A stretch of 64,000 nucleotides of DNA from the NCBI GenBank assembly GCA_046348855.1, contig JAXMDK010000014.1:1-64000 (forward strand), given 5' to 3'. The notes under the pieces are model-generated. The model saw nothing but the letters and a program-made list of their open reading frames with translations. It was not told the origin of the DNA and made no database searches. The position numbers and the translations under genes were made by a program. This document shows, in pieces, positions 34,781 through 43,516 of this stretch (its first letter is position 1; each line of letters starts with the position of its first letter). The DNA is from TMP-24 sp046348855 (GTDB lineage: Bacteria > Pseudomonadota > Alphaproteobacteria > Rhodobacterales > Rhodobacteraceae).

Positions 34781-34797
34781 GGGAACCTTCGGTCGAA

Positions 34798-34821
34798 GCG
34801 CGGCCCGAACGCGGGCCGCGC
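34798..34821 (-). terminator. hairpin between the hydrolase and MFS genes
   Basis: GCGCGGCCC-N6-GGGCCGCGC, 9-bp perfect arms, downstream of the dienelactone hydrolase-like gene and upstream of the MFS start. Probable terminator without a clear T-run. Confidence 0.5.
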
Positions 34822-34885
34822 GCCACGTTCGGTTCTTTGGCCGCCGCTGGCAAGCCTGCAGGAGGTGCAGCGGGCCGGCCTGTCC

Positions 34886-35794
34886 TCAGCCGAGATATCT
34901 GGCGAAGAAGTCGAGTGTCCGGCCCCAGGCGAGTTCGGCGGCTGCCCTGTCGTAGCGCGGGGTCGTGTCGTTGTGAAAGCCGTGGTTCACGCCTTCGTAG
35001 AAATAGGCGGTGTAGGTCTTGTGGTTGGCTTTCAGCGCGGCCTCGAAGTCGGGCCAGCCGGCGTTGATGCGGTCATCGAGACCCGCGTAGTGCAGAAGCA
35101 GCGGCGCCTCGATCTTCGGCACGTCCGCCGTCGCCGGCTGGCGGCCATAGAAGGGCACCGCGGCCGCGAGGTCGGGGTAGGCGACGGCCAAAGCGTTGCA
35201 GACCCCGCCGCCATAGCAGAAGCCGACCGCGCCGACCTTGCCGGAAACGCCGTCATGGGCGCGCAGATATTCGTAGCCGGCGAAGAAGTCGGCCATCAGC
35301 TTGGCCGGGTCGAGCGTCGCCTGCATGTCGCGGCCCTTGTCGTCATCGCCCGGATAGCCGCCCAGGGGTGACAGCCCGTCGGGGCCAAGGGCGATGTAGC
35401 CGGCCTTGGCGACGCGGCGCACCACATCCTCGATATAGGGGTTGAGACCGCGGTTTTCGTGGACGACCAGCACCGCCGGCCGCTTGCCGGTTGCCCCCGC
35501 CGGACGCGCCATCAGGCCCTTGATGGTGCCGTTGCCCTCGGCGCTTTGATAGTCGATCCGCATGGTTTCAATGGCCGGGTCGTCGGGCGCGACCTGCTGG
35601 GCCAGCGCGTAGTCGGGCTGGAGTTCCGCCAGGATCATCGCGCCGGTGACGCCGGCGGCGGCGAACTGGCCCGCCTGTTCGATGAACTCGCGCTTGGTGA
35701 TGCGGCCATGCACATAGCCGTCGAAGATTTCCAGAATGCGCTGGTCGAAGTCGCGGGCGCTCTTGCGTGGTCGGGGTGCGTTGGGCGCGTTCAT
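34886..35794 (-). CDS. dienelactone hydrolase family protein
   Basis: 302 residues, alpha/beta hydrolase. The nucleophile is in GFCYGGGVCNA (Cys in the Ser position, as in dienelactone hydrolases); the acid is expected in LDDRINAGWPDFE; the histidine is in GVNHGFHND. The N-terminus carries RITKREFIEQAGQF followed by a hydrophobic stretch, like the YghX-type subgroup with an export-like segment, though with KR rather than a Tat RR. Substrate unknown. Confidence 0.87.
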   Translation of the reverse strand: MNAPNAPRPRKSARDFDQRILEIFDGYVHGRITKREFIEQAGQFAAAGVTGAMILAELQPDYALAQQVAPDDPAIETMRIDYQSAEGNGTIKGLMARPAGATGKRPAVLVVHENRGLNPYIEDVVRRVAKAGYIALGPDGLSPLGGYPGDDDKGRDMQATLDPAKLMADFFAGYEYLRAHDGVSGKVGAVGFCYGGGVCNALAVAYPDLAAAVPFYGRQPATADVPKIEAPLLLHYAGLDDRINAGWPDFEAALKANHKTYTAYFYEGVNHGFHNDTTPRYDRAAAELAWGRTLDFFARYLG

Positions 35795-35865
35795 CCTTCC
35801 CTCCGTTCTTGCAAGGCAGCAAGCATAGGCCGAATCGGCGGACGCAAAGGCACAAAAGAAAGTGA

Positions 35866-35881
35866 CCCCGCCGAAGCGGGG
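35866..35881 (-). terminator. rho-independent terminator 5' of pntB end / downstream of the hydrolase start
   Basis: On the minus strand CCCCGC-TTCG-GCGGGG (UUCG tetraloop) is followed by ACTTTCTTTTG. It lies just downstream of the pntB stop, so it ends the pntAB transcript. The best-looking intrinsic terminator in the window. Confidence 0.75.
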
Positions 35882-35909
35882 CCACCACAGGCGCAACGGT
35901 GCGGCCCGT

Positions 35910-37280
35910 CTATTCGATCAGCGGCAAAAGCGCGTCGATGGATTTCTTGGCGTCGCCGTAGAACATCCGGCAGTTTTCCTTGTAGAAGAGCGGGTTCTCG
36001 ATGCCGGAATAGCCGGTGCCCTGGCCGCGTTTCAGCACGATGACCAGCTTCGATTTCCAGCATTCCAGCACCGGCATCCCGGCGATGGGGCTGTTGGGGT
36101 CTTCCTGCGCCGCCGGGTTGACGATGTCGTTCGAGCCGATGACGATCGAGACGTCGGTATTGGGGAAGTCGGCGTTGATCTCGTCCATCTCCAGCACGAT
36201 GTCATAGGGAACCTTGGCCTCGGCCAGAAGCACGTTCATGTGGCCGGGAAGCCGCCCGGCGACCGGGTGGATGGCAAAGCGCACCTCCTTGCCGCGGGCG
36301 CGCAGCTTGCGCGTCAGTTCGCTGACCGACTGCTGGGCCTGCGCCACCGCCATGCCGTAGCCCGGAATGATGATGATGCTGTCGGCATCGTTCAGGACCG
36401 CCGCCACCCCGTCGGTGTCGATCGCCACCTGTTCGCCCGTCACCTCCATCGCCGGGCCGGTGGCATTGCCGAAGCCGCCCAGGATCACGCTGAGGAACTG
36501 GCGGTTCATCGCCCGGCACATGATGTAGCTGAGGATCGCACCCGACGAGCCGACCAGCGCCCCGGTGACGATCAGCAGGTCATTGCCCAGCAGGAAGCCG
36601 GTCGCCGCCGCCGCCCAGCCGGAATAGCTGTTCAGCATCGACACCACCACCGGCATGTCGGCCCCGCCGATCGCCATGACCAGGTGCGCGCCCAAGACGA
36701 AGGCGATCAGCGTCATCAGGTAAAGCGTCCAGCTGCCCGCGCCCTGCATGTACATGACCATCAAGACCAGCGAAGCCGCCGCCATCACGATGTTCCACAG
36801 ATGCCGGCCGGGCAGGATCAGGGCCTTGCCGCCGATCCGGCCGGCCAGCTTGCCATAGGCGATGATCGAGCCGGTGAAGGTGACCGCGCCGATGAAGACG
36901 CCAAGGAAGATCTCGACCTCGTGGATGATCTTTTCCGCGCCTTCCAGCACCGCCGGGTGCAGGTCGGAGTTGAGCCCGATCAGCACCGCCGCCATGCCGA
37001 CGAACGAGTGGAGAAGCGCGACCAGCTGCGGCATGCCGGTCATCTCAACCCGCTGGGCGACGACGACGCCGATCCCGGCGCCGATCACCAGCGCCGCGAT
37101 CAGCAGCGCGCTGACCTGCACCGCCGGCCCGAAGATGGTGGCCAGCACCGCCAGCGCCATGCCGACGATCCCGTACCAGACGGCGCGCTTGGCGCTTTCC
37201 TGGCCGGAAAGCCCGCCGAGGGCGAGGATGAACAGCACCGAGGCCGCGATATAGGCGGCGGTTTGAATTCCGAAAGACAT
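35910..37280 (-). CDS. pntB: NAD(P) transhydrogenase subunit beta
   Basis: 456 residues. Membrane domain II (about 1-270, eight or nine helices) followed by NADP-binding domain III with IIIIPGYGMAVAQAQQSVSEL and GSNDIVNPAAQEDPNSPIAGMP. Uses proton motive force to make NADPH from NADH. 10 bases downstream of pntA. Confidence 0.96.
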   Translation of the reverse strand: MSFGIQTAAYIAASVLFILALGGLSGQESAKRAVWYGIVGMALAVLATIFGPAVQVSALLIAALVIGAGIGVVVAQRVEMTGMPQLVALLHSFVGMAAVLIGLNSDLHPAVLEGAEKIIHEVEIFLGVFIGAVTFTGSIIAYGKLAGRIGGKALILPGRHLWNIVMAAASLVLMVMYMQGAGSWTLYLMTLIAFVLGAHLVMAIGGADMPVVVSMLNSYSGWAAAATGFLLGNDLLIVTGALVGSSGAILSYIMCRAMNRQFLSVILGGFGNATGPAMEVTGEQVAIDTDGVAAVLNDADSIIIIPGYGMAVAQAQQSVSELTRKLRARGKEVRFAIHPVAGRLPGHMNVLLAEAKVPYDIVLEMDEINADFPNTDVSIVIGSNDIVNPAAQEDPNSPIAGMPVLECWKSKLVIVLKRGQGTGYSGIENPLFYKENCRMFYGDAKKSIDALLPLIE

Positions 37281-37290
37281 GACCGCCCCC

Positions 37291-38862
37291 TTACGACTTC
37301 TGGAACATCTGGAGCATCCGGCGCGTGACCATGAAGCCCCCGACAATGTTGATCGTGGCGATCAGCACCGAAACCGCGGCAAGGATCGCCACCAGCCCGC
37401 CCGCGCCGATCTGCAGCAGCGCGCCGATGATGATGATGCCGGAAATCGCGTTGGTGATCGCCATCAGGGGCGTGTGCAGCGAATGCGACACGTTCCAGAT
37501 CACCTGGAAGCCCACGAACACCGCCAGCACGAAGACGATGAAATGCTGCATGAAGGCGGTGGGCGCATAGGCCCCGACCAGCGCCATCAGCGCCGCCCCC
37601 ACGGCCAGCAGCACGACCTGGCTGCGGGTCTGGGCGCGGAAGGCGGCCATTTCGGCGGCGCGCTTTTCCTCGGGCGTCGGTTCGGGGATCTTTTCCTTGG
37701 GCTTCTGCGCTGCGATGGCCGCGATCTTGGGCGGTGGCGGCGGGAAGGTGATGGCGCCCGCATGGGTCACGGTCGCGCCGCGGATCACGTCATCCTCCAT
37801 GTTGTGGACGATCACGCCATCCTTCTTCGGCGTCAGGTCGGCCATCATGTGGCGGATGTTGTTGGAATAAAGCATCGAGGATTGCGCAGCCATCCGGCTG
37901 GGGAAGTCGGTATAGCCGATCACCGTCACGCCATTGGTGCTGACCACCTTCTGGTCGGCGACCGTCAGGTCGCAGTTGCCGCCGCGTTCCGCCGCCAGGT
38001 CGACGACGACCGAGCCGGGCTTCATCGCCTCGACCATGTCCTTCAGCCACAGCTTCGGCGCGTCGCGGCCGGGGATCAGCGCGGTCGTGATGACGATGTC
38101 CATCTCCGGCGCCAGCTCGCGGAACTTCTTCAGCTGCGCCTCGCGGAATTCGGGCGAGGACGGCGCCGCATAGCCGCCGGTCGCAGCACCATCGGTCTGT
38201 TTCTCGGCAAAGTCGAGGAAGACGAAATTGGCGCCCATCGATTCGATCTGTTCGGCCACTTCGGGACGCACGTCGAAGGCATGGACCACGGCGCCCAGCG
38301 ACACCGCGGTGCCGGTCGCGGCAAGCCCTGCCACGCCCGCGCCGATCACCAGCACCTTGGCCGGCGGCACCTTGCCCGCCGCCGTCACCTGGCCGGTGAA
38401 GAAGCGCCCGAAGTTGTTGCCGGCCTCGATCACGGCGCGGTAACCGGCGATGTTGGCCATCGACGACAGCGCGTCCATCTTCTGCGCGCGGCTGATGCGC
38501 GGCACCATGTCCATCGCCACCACCGTCGCGCCCGTCTTGTTGCAGGCTTCCAGCAGGTCCTTGTTCTGCGCCGGATAGAAGAAGGAGATCAGCGTCTGGC
38601 CTTGGCGCAGCCGCGCGGCCTCGGCCTCGGACGGCGGACGCACCTTGGCCACCACGTCGGCTTCCTTGAACAGCGCCGCCGCGGTCTTCACCACGGTCAC
38701 GCCCGCCGCCGCATAGGCCGCGTCGGTGATCCCCGCCCCCGCGCCCGCGCCGGTTTCGACCAGACATTCATGGCCAAGCTTCTGCAGCTGAGCCGCCGAA
38801 TCCGGCGTCATCGCGACGCGGCTTTCACCCGGCGCTGTCTCTTTCGGTGCCCCGATCTTCAC
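37291..38862 (-). CDS. pntA: NAD(P) transhydrogenase subunit alpha, full length
   Basis: 523 residues. NAD-binding domain I (KVLVIGAGVAGLAATGTAV, then RPEVAEQIESMGA) plus a Pro/Lys-rich linker and four C-terminal membrane helices, the undivided form as in Escherichia coli, not the split PntAA/PntAB of Rhodospirillum. Homologues begin at the motif KIGAPKE (as MRIG in E. coli), so the GTG at 38862 is chosen over the ATG seven codons upstream; GGAGGGACCGAAGG then serves as its ribosome site. Confidence 0.94.
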   Translation of the reverse strand: MKIGAPKETAPGESRVAMTPDSAAQLQKLGHECLVETGAGAGAGITDAAYAAAGVTVVKTAAALFKEADVVAKVRPPSEAEAARLRQGQTLISFFYPAQNKDLLEACNKTGATVVAMDMVPRISRAQKMDALSSMANIAGYRAVIEAGNNFGRFFTGQVTAAGKVPPAKVLVIGAGVAGLAATGTAVSLGAVVHAFDVRPEVAEQIESMGANFVFLDFAEKQTDGAATGGYAAPSSPEFREAQLKKFRELAPEMDIVITTALIPGRDAPKLWLKDMVEAMKPGSVVVDLAAERGGNCDLTVADQKVVSTNGVTVIGYTDFPSRMAAQSSMLYSNNIRHMMADLTPKKDGVIVHNMEDDVIRGATVTHAGAITFPPPPPKIAAIAAQKPKEKIPEPTPEEKRAAEMAAFRAQTRSQVVLLAVGAALMALVGAYAPTAFMQHFIVFVLAVFVGFQVIWNVSHSLHTPLMAITNAISGIIIIGALLQIGAGGLVAILAAVSVLIATINIVGGFMVTRRMLQMFQKS

Positions 38863-38884
38863 CCTTCGGTCCCTCCCCCCCATC

Positions 38885-38924
38885 GGTCAATATTTGACCT
38901 TATGGTAAAATATCGCCATACCAT
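38885..38924. promoter_or_regulatory. two small dyads upstream of pntA
   Basis: GGTCAA-TAT-TTGACC (38885-38899) and TATGG-N10-CCATA (38901-38920, alternatively ATGGTA/TACCAT 38902-38924) in an AT-rich patch just upstream of the transhydrogenase genes. Likely regulator sites or promoter-overlapping operators; regulator unknown. Confidence 0.4.
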
Positions 38925-38987
38925 GTGCGCTACGCAAGAAAATTTCGCTCTTCTGCTGCGCCGCGGCAATATGCGGGAAGTCGCCGG

Positions 38988-39431
38988 TCAAATCCAGCGT
39001 CGGGTTCGCCTTTTGTAATTTTCGTAGCGTTCGCCGAACTTGCGCGCCAGGCGCGCCTCCTCGGGTTCGATGAATCGCTTCTGGATCAGATACATGAACA
39101 GCGGCACCAGCGGCAGGGAGATGGCCGCGTGCCAATAAAGGAACAGCCCGGTCAGCAGCAGCGTGTCGGCCAAGTAGATCGGATTGCGGCTGAGCCGGAA
39201 CAGGCCGCCCGTCACCAACTGGCTGGGATCGCGGCCGGGAATCACGCTGGTGCCGGCCATCGTCATCTGAAGGGCCGCCGCCACCATCAGCACCACCGCG
39301 AACCCCGCCAGCGTTCCGCCGACCAGATGCCCGCCCATCAGCGCCGTGGGGTAGAGCCGATTGGCCAGCGCCCCCACCCCGGCAAAGCCGGCCAGCCAGA
39401 TCGGGGGGAAATCAACTTCGCGCACGACCAT
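38988..39431 (-). CDS. isoprenylcysteine methyltransferase-like membrane protein
   Basis: 147 residues from the ATG at 39431, four or five membrane helices. The ICMT/PEMT-type SAM-binding segment is FRLSRNPIYLADTLLLTG with the late FIEPEEARLARKFGERYENYKRR. Bacterial members methylate lipids or small molecules; substrate unknown. Confidence 0.85.
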   Translation of the reverse strand: MVVREVDFPPIWLAGFAGVGALANRLYPTALMGGHLVGGTLAGFAVVLMVAAALQMTMAGTSVIPGRDPSQLVTGGLFRLSRNPIYLADTLLLTGLFLYWHAAISLPLVPLFMYLIQKRFIEPEEARLARKFGERYENYKRRTRRWI

Positions 39432-39552
39432 AAGCAGGCTCCGGTGAGTGTCGGCGAACCCTACGAAAATGCGCCCCCGGCCCGCAAGCCCGGTGCCGGC
39501 GCATCGGCGAAGGGCCACCGATGGCCGGCCGGAATTGCCGATTGCCCCGCGC

Positions 39553-39574
39553 GATATTTCAAGTATAAAATATC
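39553..39574 (+). promoter_or_regulatory. AT-rich dyad in the kynU upstream region
   Basis: GATATTT-N8-AAATATC, 7-bp perfect arms enclosing CAAGTATA, 38 bases upstream of the kynU start. Could bind a Lrp/AsnC-type regulator such as KynR (inference); also contains a -10-like TATAAA (39564-39569). Confidence 0.45.
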
Positions 39575-39612
39575 TGCACAGACCCGTTTCCGCTTCGCAA
39601 AACCAGGGTGCC

Positions 39613-40809
39613 ATGACCGACATCTTCGCCAATACCCGCGCCGCGTTCGATCTGCCTGACGGCATCATTTACCTGGACGGCAATTCGCTCGGCCCGTTGC
39701 CGCGCGCCGCGGCCGAGCGGGTCAGGACCTGCGTCGAGGATGAATGGGGCAAGCTCTTGATCACCGGCTGGAACAAGGCCGGCTGGATGGACATGCCGGC
39801 GCGGCTCGGGGACCGGATCGGCCGGCTGATCGGTGCGGCGCCGGGGACGGTGGTTCTGGGCGACACGCTGTCGATCAAGGTCTACCAGGCGCTGGCCTCG
39901 GCCATCGAGCTGAACCCGACGCGGCGGGTGATCCTGTCGGACACCGGCAATTTCCCCTCCGATCTCTACATGGCCGACGGGCTGGTGCGCACGCTGGGCC
40001 AGGGCTACGAGCTGAAGACCGTCGCGCCGGAGCAGGTCGAGGCCGCGATCACCCCCGACCTCGCGGTCCTGATGCTGACCGAGGTCGACTACCGTACCGG
40101 GCGCAAGCACGACATGGCCCGGCTGATCTCCAAGGCCCATGCAGCGGGCGCGCTGGTGGTCTGGGACCTGGCACATTCGGCCGGCGCGATCCCGGTCGAC
40201 GTGGCCGGTGCGGACGCCGACTTCGCGGTCGGCTGCACCTACAAATACCTGAACTCCGGCCCCGGCGGCCCGGCCTTCATCTACATCGCCCCGCGTCTGG
40301 CCGACCGGGTGCGCCCGGCCCTGTCCGGCTGGCTTGGCCATGAAAGCCCCTTTGCCTTTGACCTGGGCTATCGCCCCGGCAGCGGGATCGAGCGGATGCG
40401 GGTCGGCACGCCGCCGGTGCTGCAGATGGCGGCGCTTTCGGCCTCGCTCGACATCTGGGACCGGGTCGACATGGCCCAGGTCCGCGCCCGGTCGATCGAA
40501 CTGACCGAAGCCTTCATCAAGGGAGTCGAGGCCGCCTGCCCGACGCTTTCCTTGGCCTCGCCGCGCGATCCGGCCCAACGCGGCAGCCAGGTCAGCTTCC
40601 GCCACCCCGAAGGCTACGCGATCATGCAGGCGCTGATCGCCCGCGGCGTCATCGGCGACTTCCGTGCCCCCGACATCCTGCGCTTCGGCTTCACGCCACT
40701 TTACACGACCATGCAGGACGTGACTGGCGCGGTGGCGATCCTGCATGAAATCATGGACAAGAACCTGTGGGACCGGGCCGAATACAAGGCCCGCGCCAGG
40801 GTGACCTGA
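39613..40809 (+). CDS. kynU: kynureninase
   Basis: 398 residues, PLP enzyme. IYLDGNSLGPLPRAA near the start, PLP lysine K211 in GCTYKYLNSGPGGPAF, and DLAHSAGAIPVDV before it. Cleaves kynurenine to anthranilate and alanine. Upstream of the tryptophan dioxygenase gene in the same direction; no formamidase gene lies in this window. Confidence 0.95.
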   Translation: MTDIFANTRAAFDLPDGIIYLDGNSLGPLPRAAAERVRTCVEDEWGKLLITGWNKAGWMDMPARLGDRIGRLIGAAPGTVVLGDTLSIKVYQALASAIELNPTRRVILSDTGNFPSDLYMADGLVRTLGQGYELKTVAPEQVEAAITPDLAVLMLTEVDYRTGRKHDMARLISKAHAAGALVVWDLAHSAGAIPVDVAGADADFAVGCTYKYLNSGPGGPAFIYIAPRLADRVRPALSGWLGHESPFAFDLGYRPGSGIERMRVGTPPVLQMAALSASLDIWDRVDMAQVRARSIELTEAFIKGVEAACPTLSLASPRDPAQRGSQVSFRHPEGYAIMQALIARGVIGDFRAPDILRFGFTPLYTTMQDVTGAVAILHEIMDKNLWDRAEYKARARVT

Positions 40810-41035
40810 GGCCGCCGATGCCCCTTCGCCCGCGCAGCAGGATCATCGGAAACATCCAGGCAAAAGCCTTCGACGGCTGTTGCGCGCGGCCGGAACCGCG
40901 GCTCGCCCGGCCCGGCGCCTGGGCCGCGCTCTGGCGCCGGATCGGGGTCAAGGCTACGATGGCCGCCCGTCGGGGCTGAGATGCGCCGGGGCCGCGCGCC
41001 CCAGTCCCTCTCACCCCATTCCGACGGAGTCCAAG

Positions 41036-41872
41036 ATGACCCAGAGCTACGATCCCTCCCGCGAAGGCGCGCAGATGTCCTTTGACGGGCGCATGTCCTA
41101 TGGCGACTACCTGTCGCTCGACGCGATCCTGACGGCACAACGGCCGCTGAGCACCGCCCATGACGAACTGTTGTTCATCATCCAGCACCAGACATCCGAA
41201 CTGTGGATGAAGCTGGCGCTGCACGAGATCGGTGCGGCGCGCAACGCCATTGCGGCGGGCACGCTGGAACCCGCCTTCAAGATGCTGGCGCGGGTGGCGC
41301 GGATCATGGAGCAACTGAACTCGGCCTGGGACGTGCTCAGGACGATGACACCCGCCGACTACACGACCTTTCGGGAAAGCCTGGGCCAGTCCTCGGGCTT
41401 CCAGTCCTGGCAATACCGGCTGATCGAATTCGCGGCCGGTAACCGCAACCCGGCGATGCTGAAGCCGCACGAACACCGGCCCGACATCCTGGAAAAGCTT
41501 CAGGCGGAACTGGCGCAGCCGTCACTCTACGACGTGTCGCTGGCGGCCCTGAACCGGAGCGGCATCGCGGTTCCCGAAGACGTGCTGAAGCGCGATTTTC
41601 GCCAGCCCTGGGTGGCGGACGCCCGGGTCGAGGCCGCCTGGCGGCAGGTCTACGCGGCGCCGGAGCGGCACTGGGCGCTGTATGATCTGGCCGAAAAGCT
41701 GGTCGACTTCGAGGATTACTTCCGCCGCTGGCGTTTCAACCATGTCACCACGGTCGAACGGGTGATCGGGCTGAAGCGCGGCACCGGCGGCACCGGGGGC
41801 GTGAGCTACCTGAAGCGGATGCTCGAGGTCGAGCTTTTCCCCGAACTCTGGCGCCTGCGCACCAGCCTGTGA
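41036..41872 (+). CDS. kynA: tryptophan 2,3-dioxygenase
   Basis: 278 residues, haem protein opening the tryptophan indole ring. Haem ligand H236 in RFNHVTTVERVIG, distal H51 in FIIQHQTSELWMK, substrate Arg R113 in TTFRESLG, and the GTGGTGGVSYLK loop. ATG at 41036 is served by GGAG. The 226-base gap from kynU shows no supported gene. Confidence 0.96.
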   Translation: MTQSYDPSREGAQMSFDGRMSYGDYLSLDAILTAQRPLSTAHDELLFIIQHQTSELWMKLALHEIGAARNAIAAGTLEPAFKMLARVARIMEQLNSAWDVLRTMTPADYTTFRESLGQSSGFQSWQYRLIEFAAGNRNPAMLKPHEHRPDILEKLQAELAQPSLYDVSLAALNRSGIAVPEDVLKRDFRQPWVADARVEAAWRQVYAAPERHWALYDLAEKLVDFEDYFRRWRFNHVTTVERVIGLKRGTGGTGGVSYLKRMLEVELFPELWRLRTSL

Positions 41873-41884
41873 CGGCGCAGGCGC

Positions 41885-43411
41885 TCAGCTTACCGGCAGG
41901 GCGCCGCCCTCGGCGATACGCCGGGCGACGTAGGCGCGCACCGGCTCCAACCCCTCCAGCGCGACCGGGCTGGGGGTGAACCCGGCAAGCCGGTCCTTCC
42001 AGATGGCGGTCGCGCGCTCGTCGGCGCGCGGCTGACCGGCCTCGGTCCACTGGCCGAAATTCGACCAGTCGGAAACCAGCGGCTCGTAGAAGGCGGCGCG
42101 GAACCGCTCCATCGTGTGCGGGGTGCCGAAGAAATGGCCGCCGGGCGGGACCTGGGCGATGGTGTCGAAGGCCAGGTCGTCGGCGGAGACCGGCAGGGGC
42201 GCCGCAAGCTCGGCGATGGTCTGCAGCACTTCGAGGTCGGTGATGAACTTTTCCAGCCCGAAGCTCAGACCGCCCTCAAGCCAGCCGGCCGCGTGAACGG
42301 TGATCGCGGCCCCGGCCAGCACGGCAGCGCAGGTGGCAAGGGTCGTTTCGGTCGCGCCCTGCGCGTCGGCCATGTTCGCCGCCGCACCCGACGAGCCGCG
42401 CCAGGGCAGGCCGATGTGGCGGGCCAATTGCCCCGACGCCAGCATCGACCGCAGATGTTCGGGCGTGCCGAACGCCGGCGCGCCGGACTTCATCGCGACG
42501 TTCGAGGCGAAAGCGCCGTAAAGCACCGGCGCGCCGGGACGGGCCAGTTGCGACAGGGTGATCCCGGCCAGCGCCTCGGCATGTTGAAGGACCAAAGCCC
42601 CGGCCACCGTCACCGGCGCCATCGCCCCCATCAGGCAGAAGGGCGTGATCATCGTCACCTGCCCGTGGCGGGCGAAGTCAATGATGCCCTCGGCCATCGG
42701 CAGATCGAAAGTGCGCGGCGAGTTCGAGTTGATCACGGTGAAGGTGCGCGGCCGGTCGGCGAAGTCGCCCCCGAGGCCCTGCGCCAGCGCCAGCATCTCG
42801 AAGGTTTCTTCGACATGCGCCCGGCCGCGCGCATAGGTGAAGGGCACCTTGGTCGACGTCTCCAACTGAACCAGCGTCATGTCGTAGTGGCGGCGGTTGA
42901 TGGCGCTGTCCTGCGGCTCGACCGCGGCGGCCAGTGTGTGGATCACGTCGAACCCGTCGATCAGCCGCTGCACATCGCGGAAATCGGCAAGCGTGCCGGG
43001 CCGGCGGCCGCGTTCGCGGTCGGTGACCTGCGGGCAACCGGCGCCGGCATGAAAGACCATGCGGCCGGGCGCCAGCCTCACGTTGCGATGCGGCTCGCGC
43101 GCATGGATGGTGATGTCCGCCGGGGCGGTGGCCAGCGCTGCGGCCACCATGTCGCGCCCCATCCGCACCATCATGCTGTCCTCGTCGACGATCGCCCCGG
43201 CGGCGCGCCAGATCGCCCGCGCCTCGGGCAGCAGCACCCGGACGCCCAGATCCTCCAGCACCTTCAGCGCCGTGTCATGGATCGCCGCGACAGCATCGTC
43301 GCTCAGCGCCCGCTGCGGGGCGAAGGGGTTGGCAAGATCGAGATAGTGGGCAATGCGCGCGCCGCCACCGCGTTCCCGTCGCGCCCGCCGATGATGGGCC
43401 GGCTCATCCAT
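41885..43411 (-). CDS. trimethylamine methyltransferase family protein (non-pyrrolysine MttB homologue)
   Basis: 508 residues, TIM-barrel MttB superfamily. ATG at 43411 with GGGGAGG. Typical blocks are VLEDLGVRVLLPEARAIW, HAGAGCPQVTDRERG and PGGHFFGTPHTMERFRAAF. No in-frame TAG is present, so it belongs to the non-pyrrolysine group whose best known member demethylates glycine betaine (MtgB). The partner corrinoid protein and reductive activator are not in this window. A quaternary amine is the best guess for substrate. Confidence 0.88.
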   Translation of the reverse strand: MDEPAHHRRARRERGGGARIAHYLDLANPFAPQRALSDDAVAAIHDTALKVLEDLGVRVLLPEARAIWRAAGAIVDEDSMMVRMGRDMVAAALATAPADITIHAREPHRNVRLAPGRMVFHAGAGCPQVTDRERGRRPGTLADFRDVQRLIDGFDVIHTLAAAVEPQDSAINRRHYDMTLVQLETSTKVPFTYARGRAHVEETFEMLALAQGLGGDFADRPRTFTVINSNSPRTFDLPMAEGIIDFARHGQVTMITPFCLMGAMAPVTVAGALVLQHAEALAGITLSQLARPGAPVLYGAFASNVAMKSGAPAFGTPEHLRSMLASGQLARHIGLPWRGSSGAAANMADAQGATETTLATCAAVLAGAAITVHAAGWLEGGLSFGLEKFITDLEVLQTIAELAAPLPVSADDLAFDTIAQVPPGGHFFGTPHTMERFRAAFYEPLVSDWSNFGQWTEAGQPRADERATAIWKDRLAGFTPSPVALEGLEPVRAYVARRIAEGGALPVS

Positions 43412-43466
43412 GTGGACCTCCCCTTTTCGGATCAGGAGGCCATGGGTGCCGCTCGGGGGCTCAGAA

Positions 43467-43492
43467 ATTTGCGACATAAAACCGTCGCAAAT
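43467..43492. promoter_or_regulatory. perfect 9-bp dyad upstream of the MttB-family gene
   Basis: ATTTGCGAC-N8-GTCGCAAAT, with an AT-rich centre, 55 bases upstream of the methyltransferase start. Strong operator candidate; alternatively a hairpin ending the upstream isomerase transcript. Confidence 0.6.
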
Positions 43493-43516
43493 GCAACGAA
43501 CGATCCAGCTGCCCGG

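Noticed and set aside
33548..35371. Long plus-strand open frame across the MFS and hydrolase genes
   Set aside because: Low-complexity Arg/Gln/Gly-rich translation opposite two clear genes; spans a terminator hairpin.
40818..40979. 53-codon ORF between kynU and tryptophan dioxygenase
   Set aside because: No ribosome site, Arg/Pro/Ala composition typical of non-coding GC-rich DNA, no recognised motif.
41885..43411. Pyrrolysine-type MttB with an amber codon
   Set aside because: The frame is open throughout without TAG, so it is the non-pyrrolysine type.
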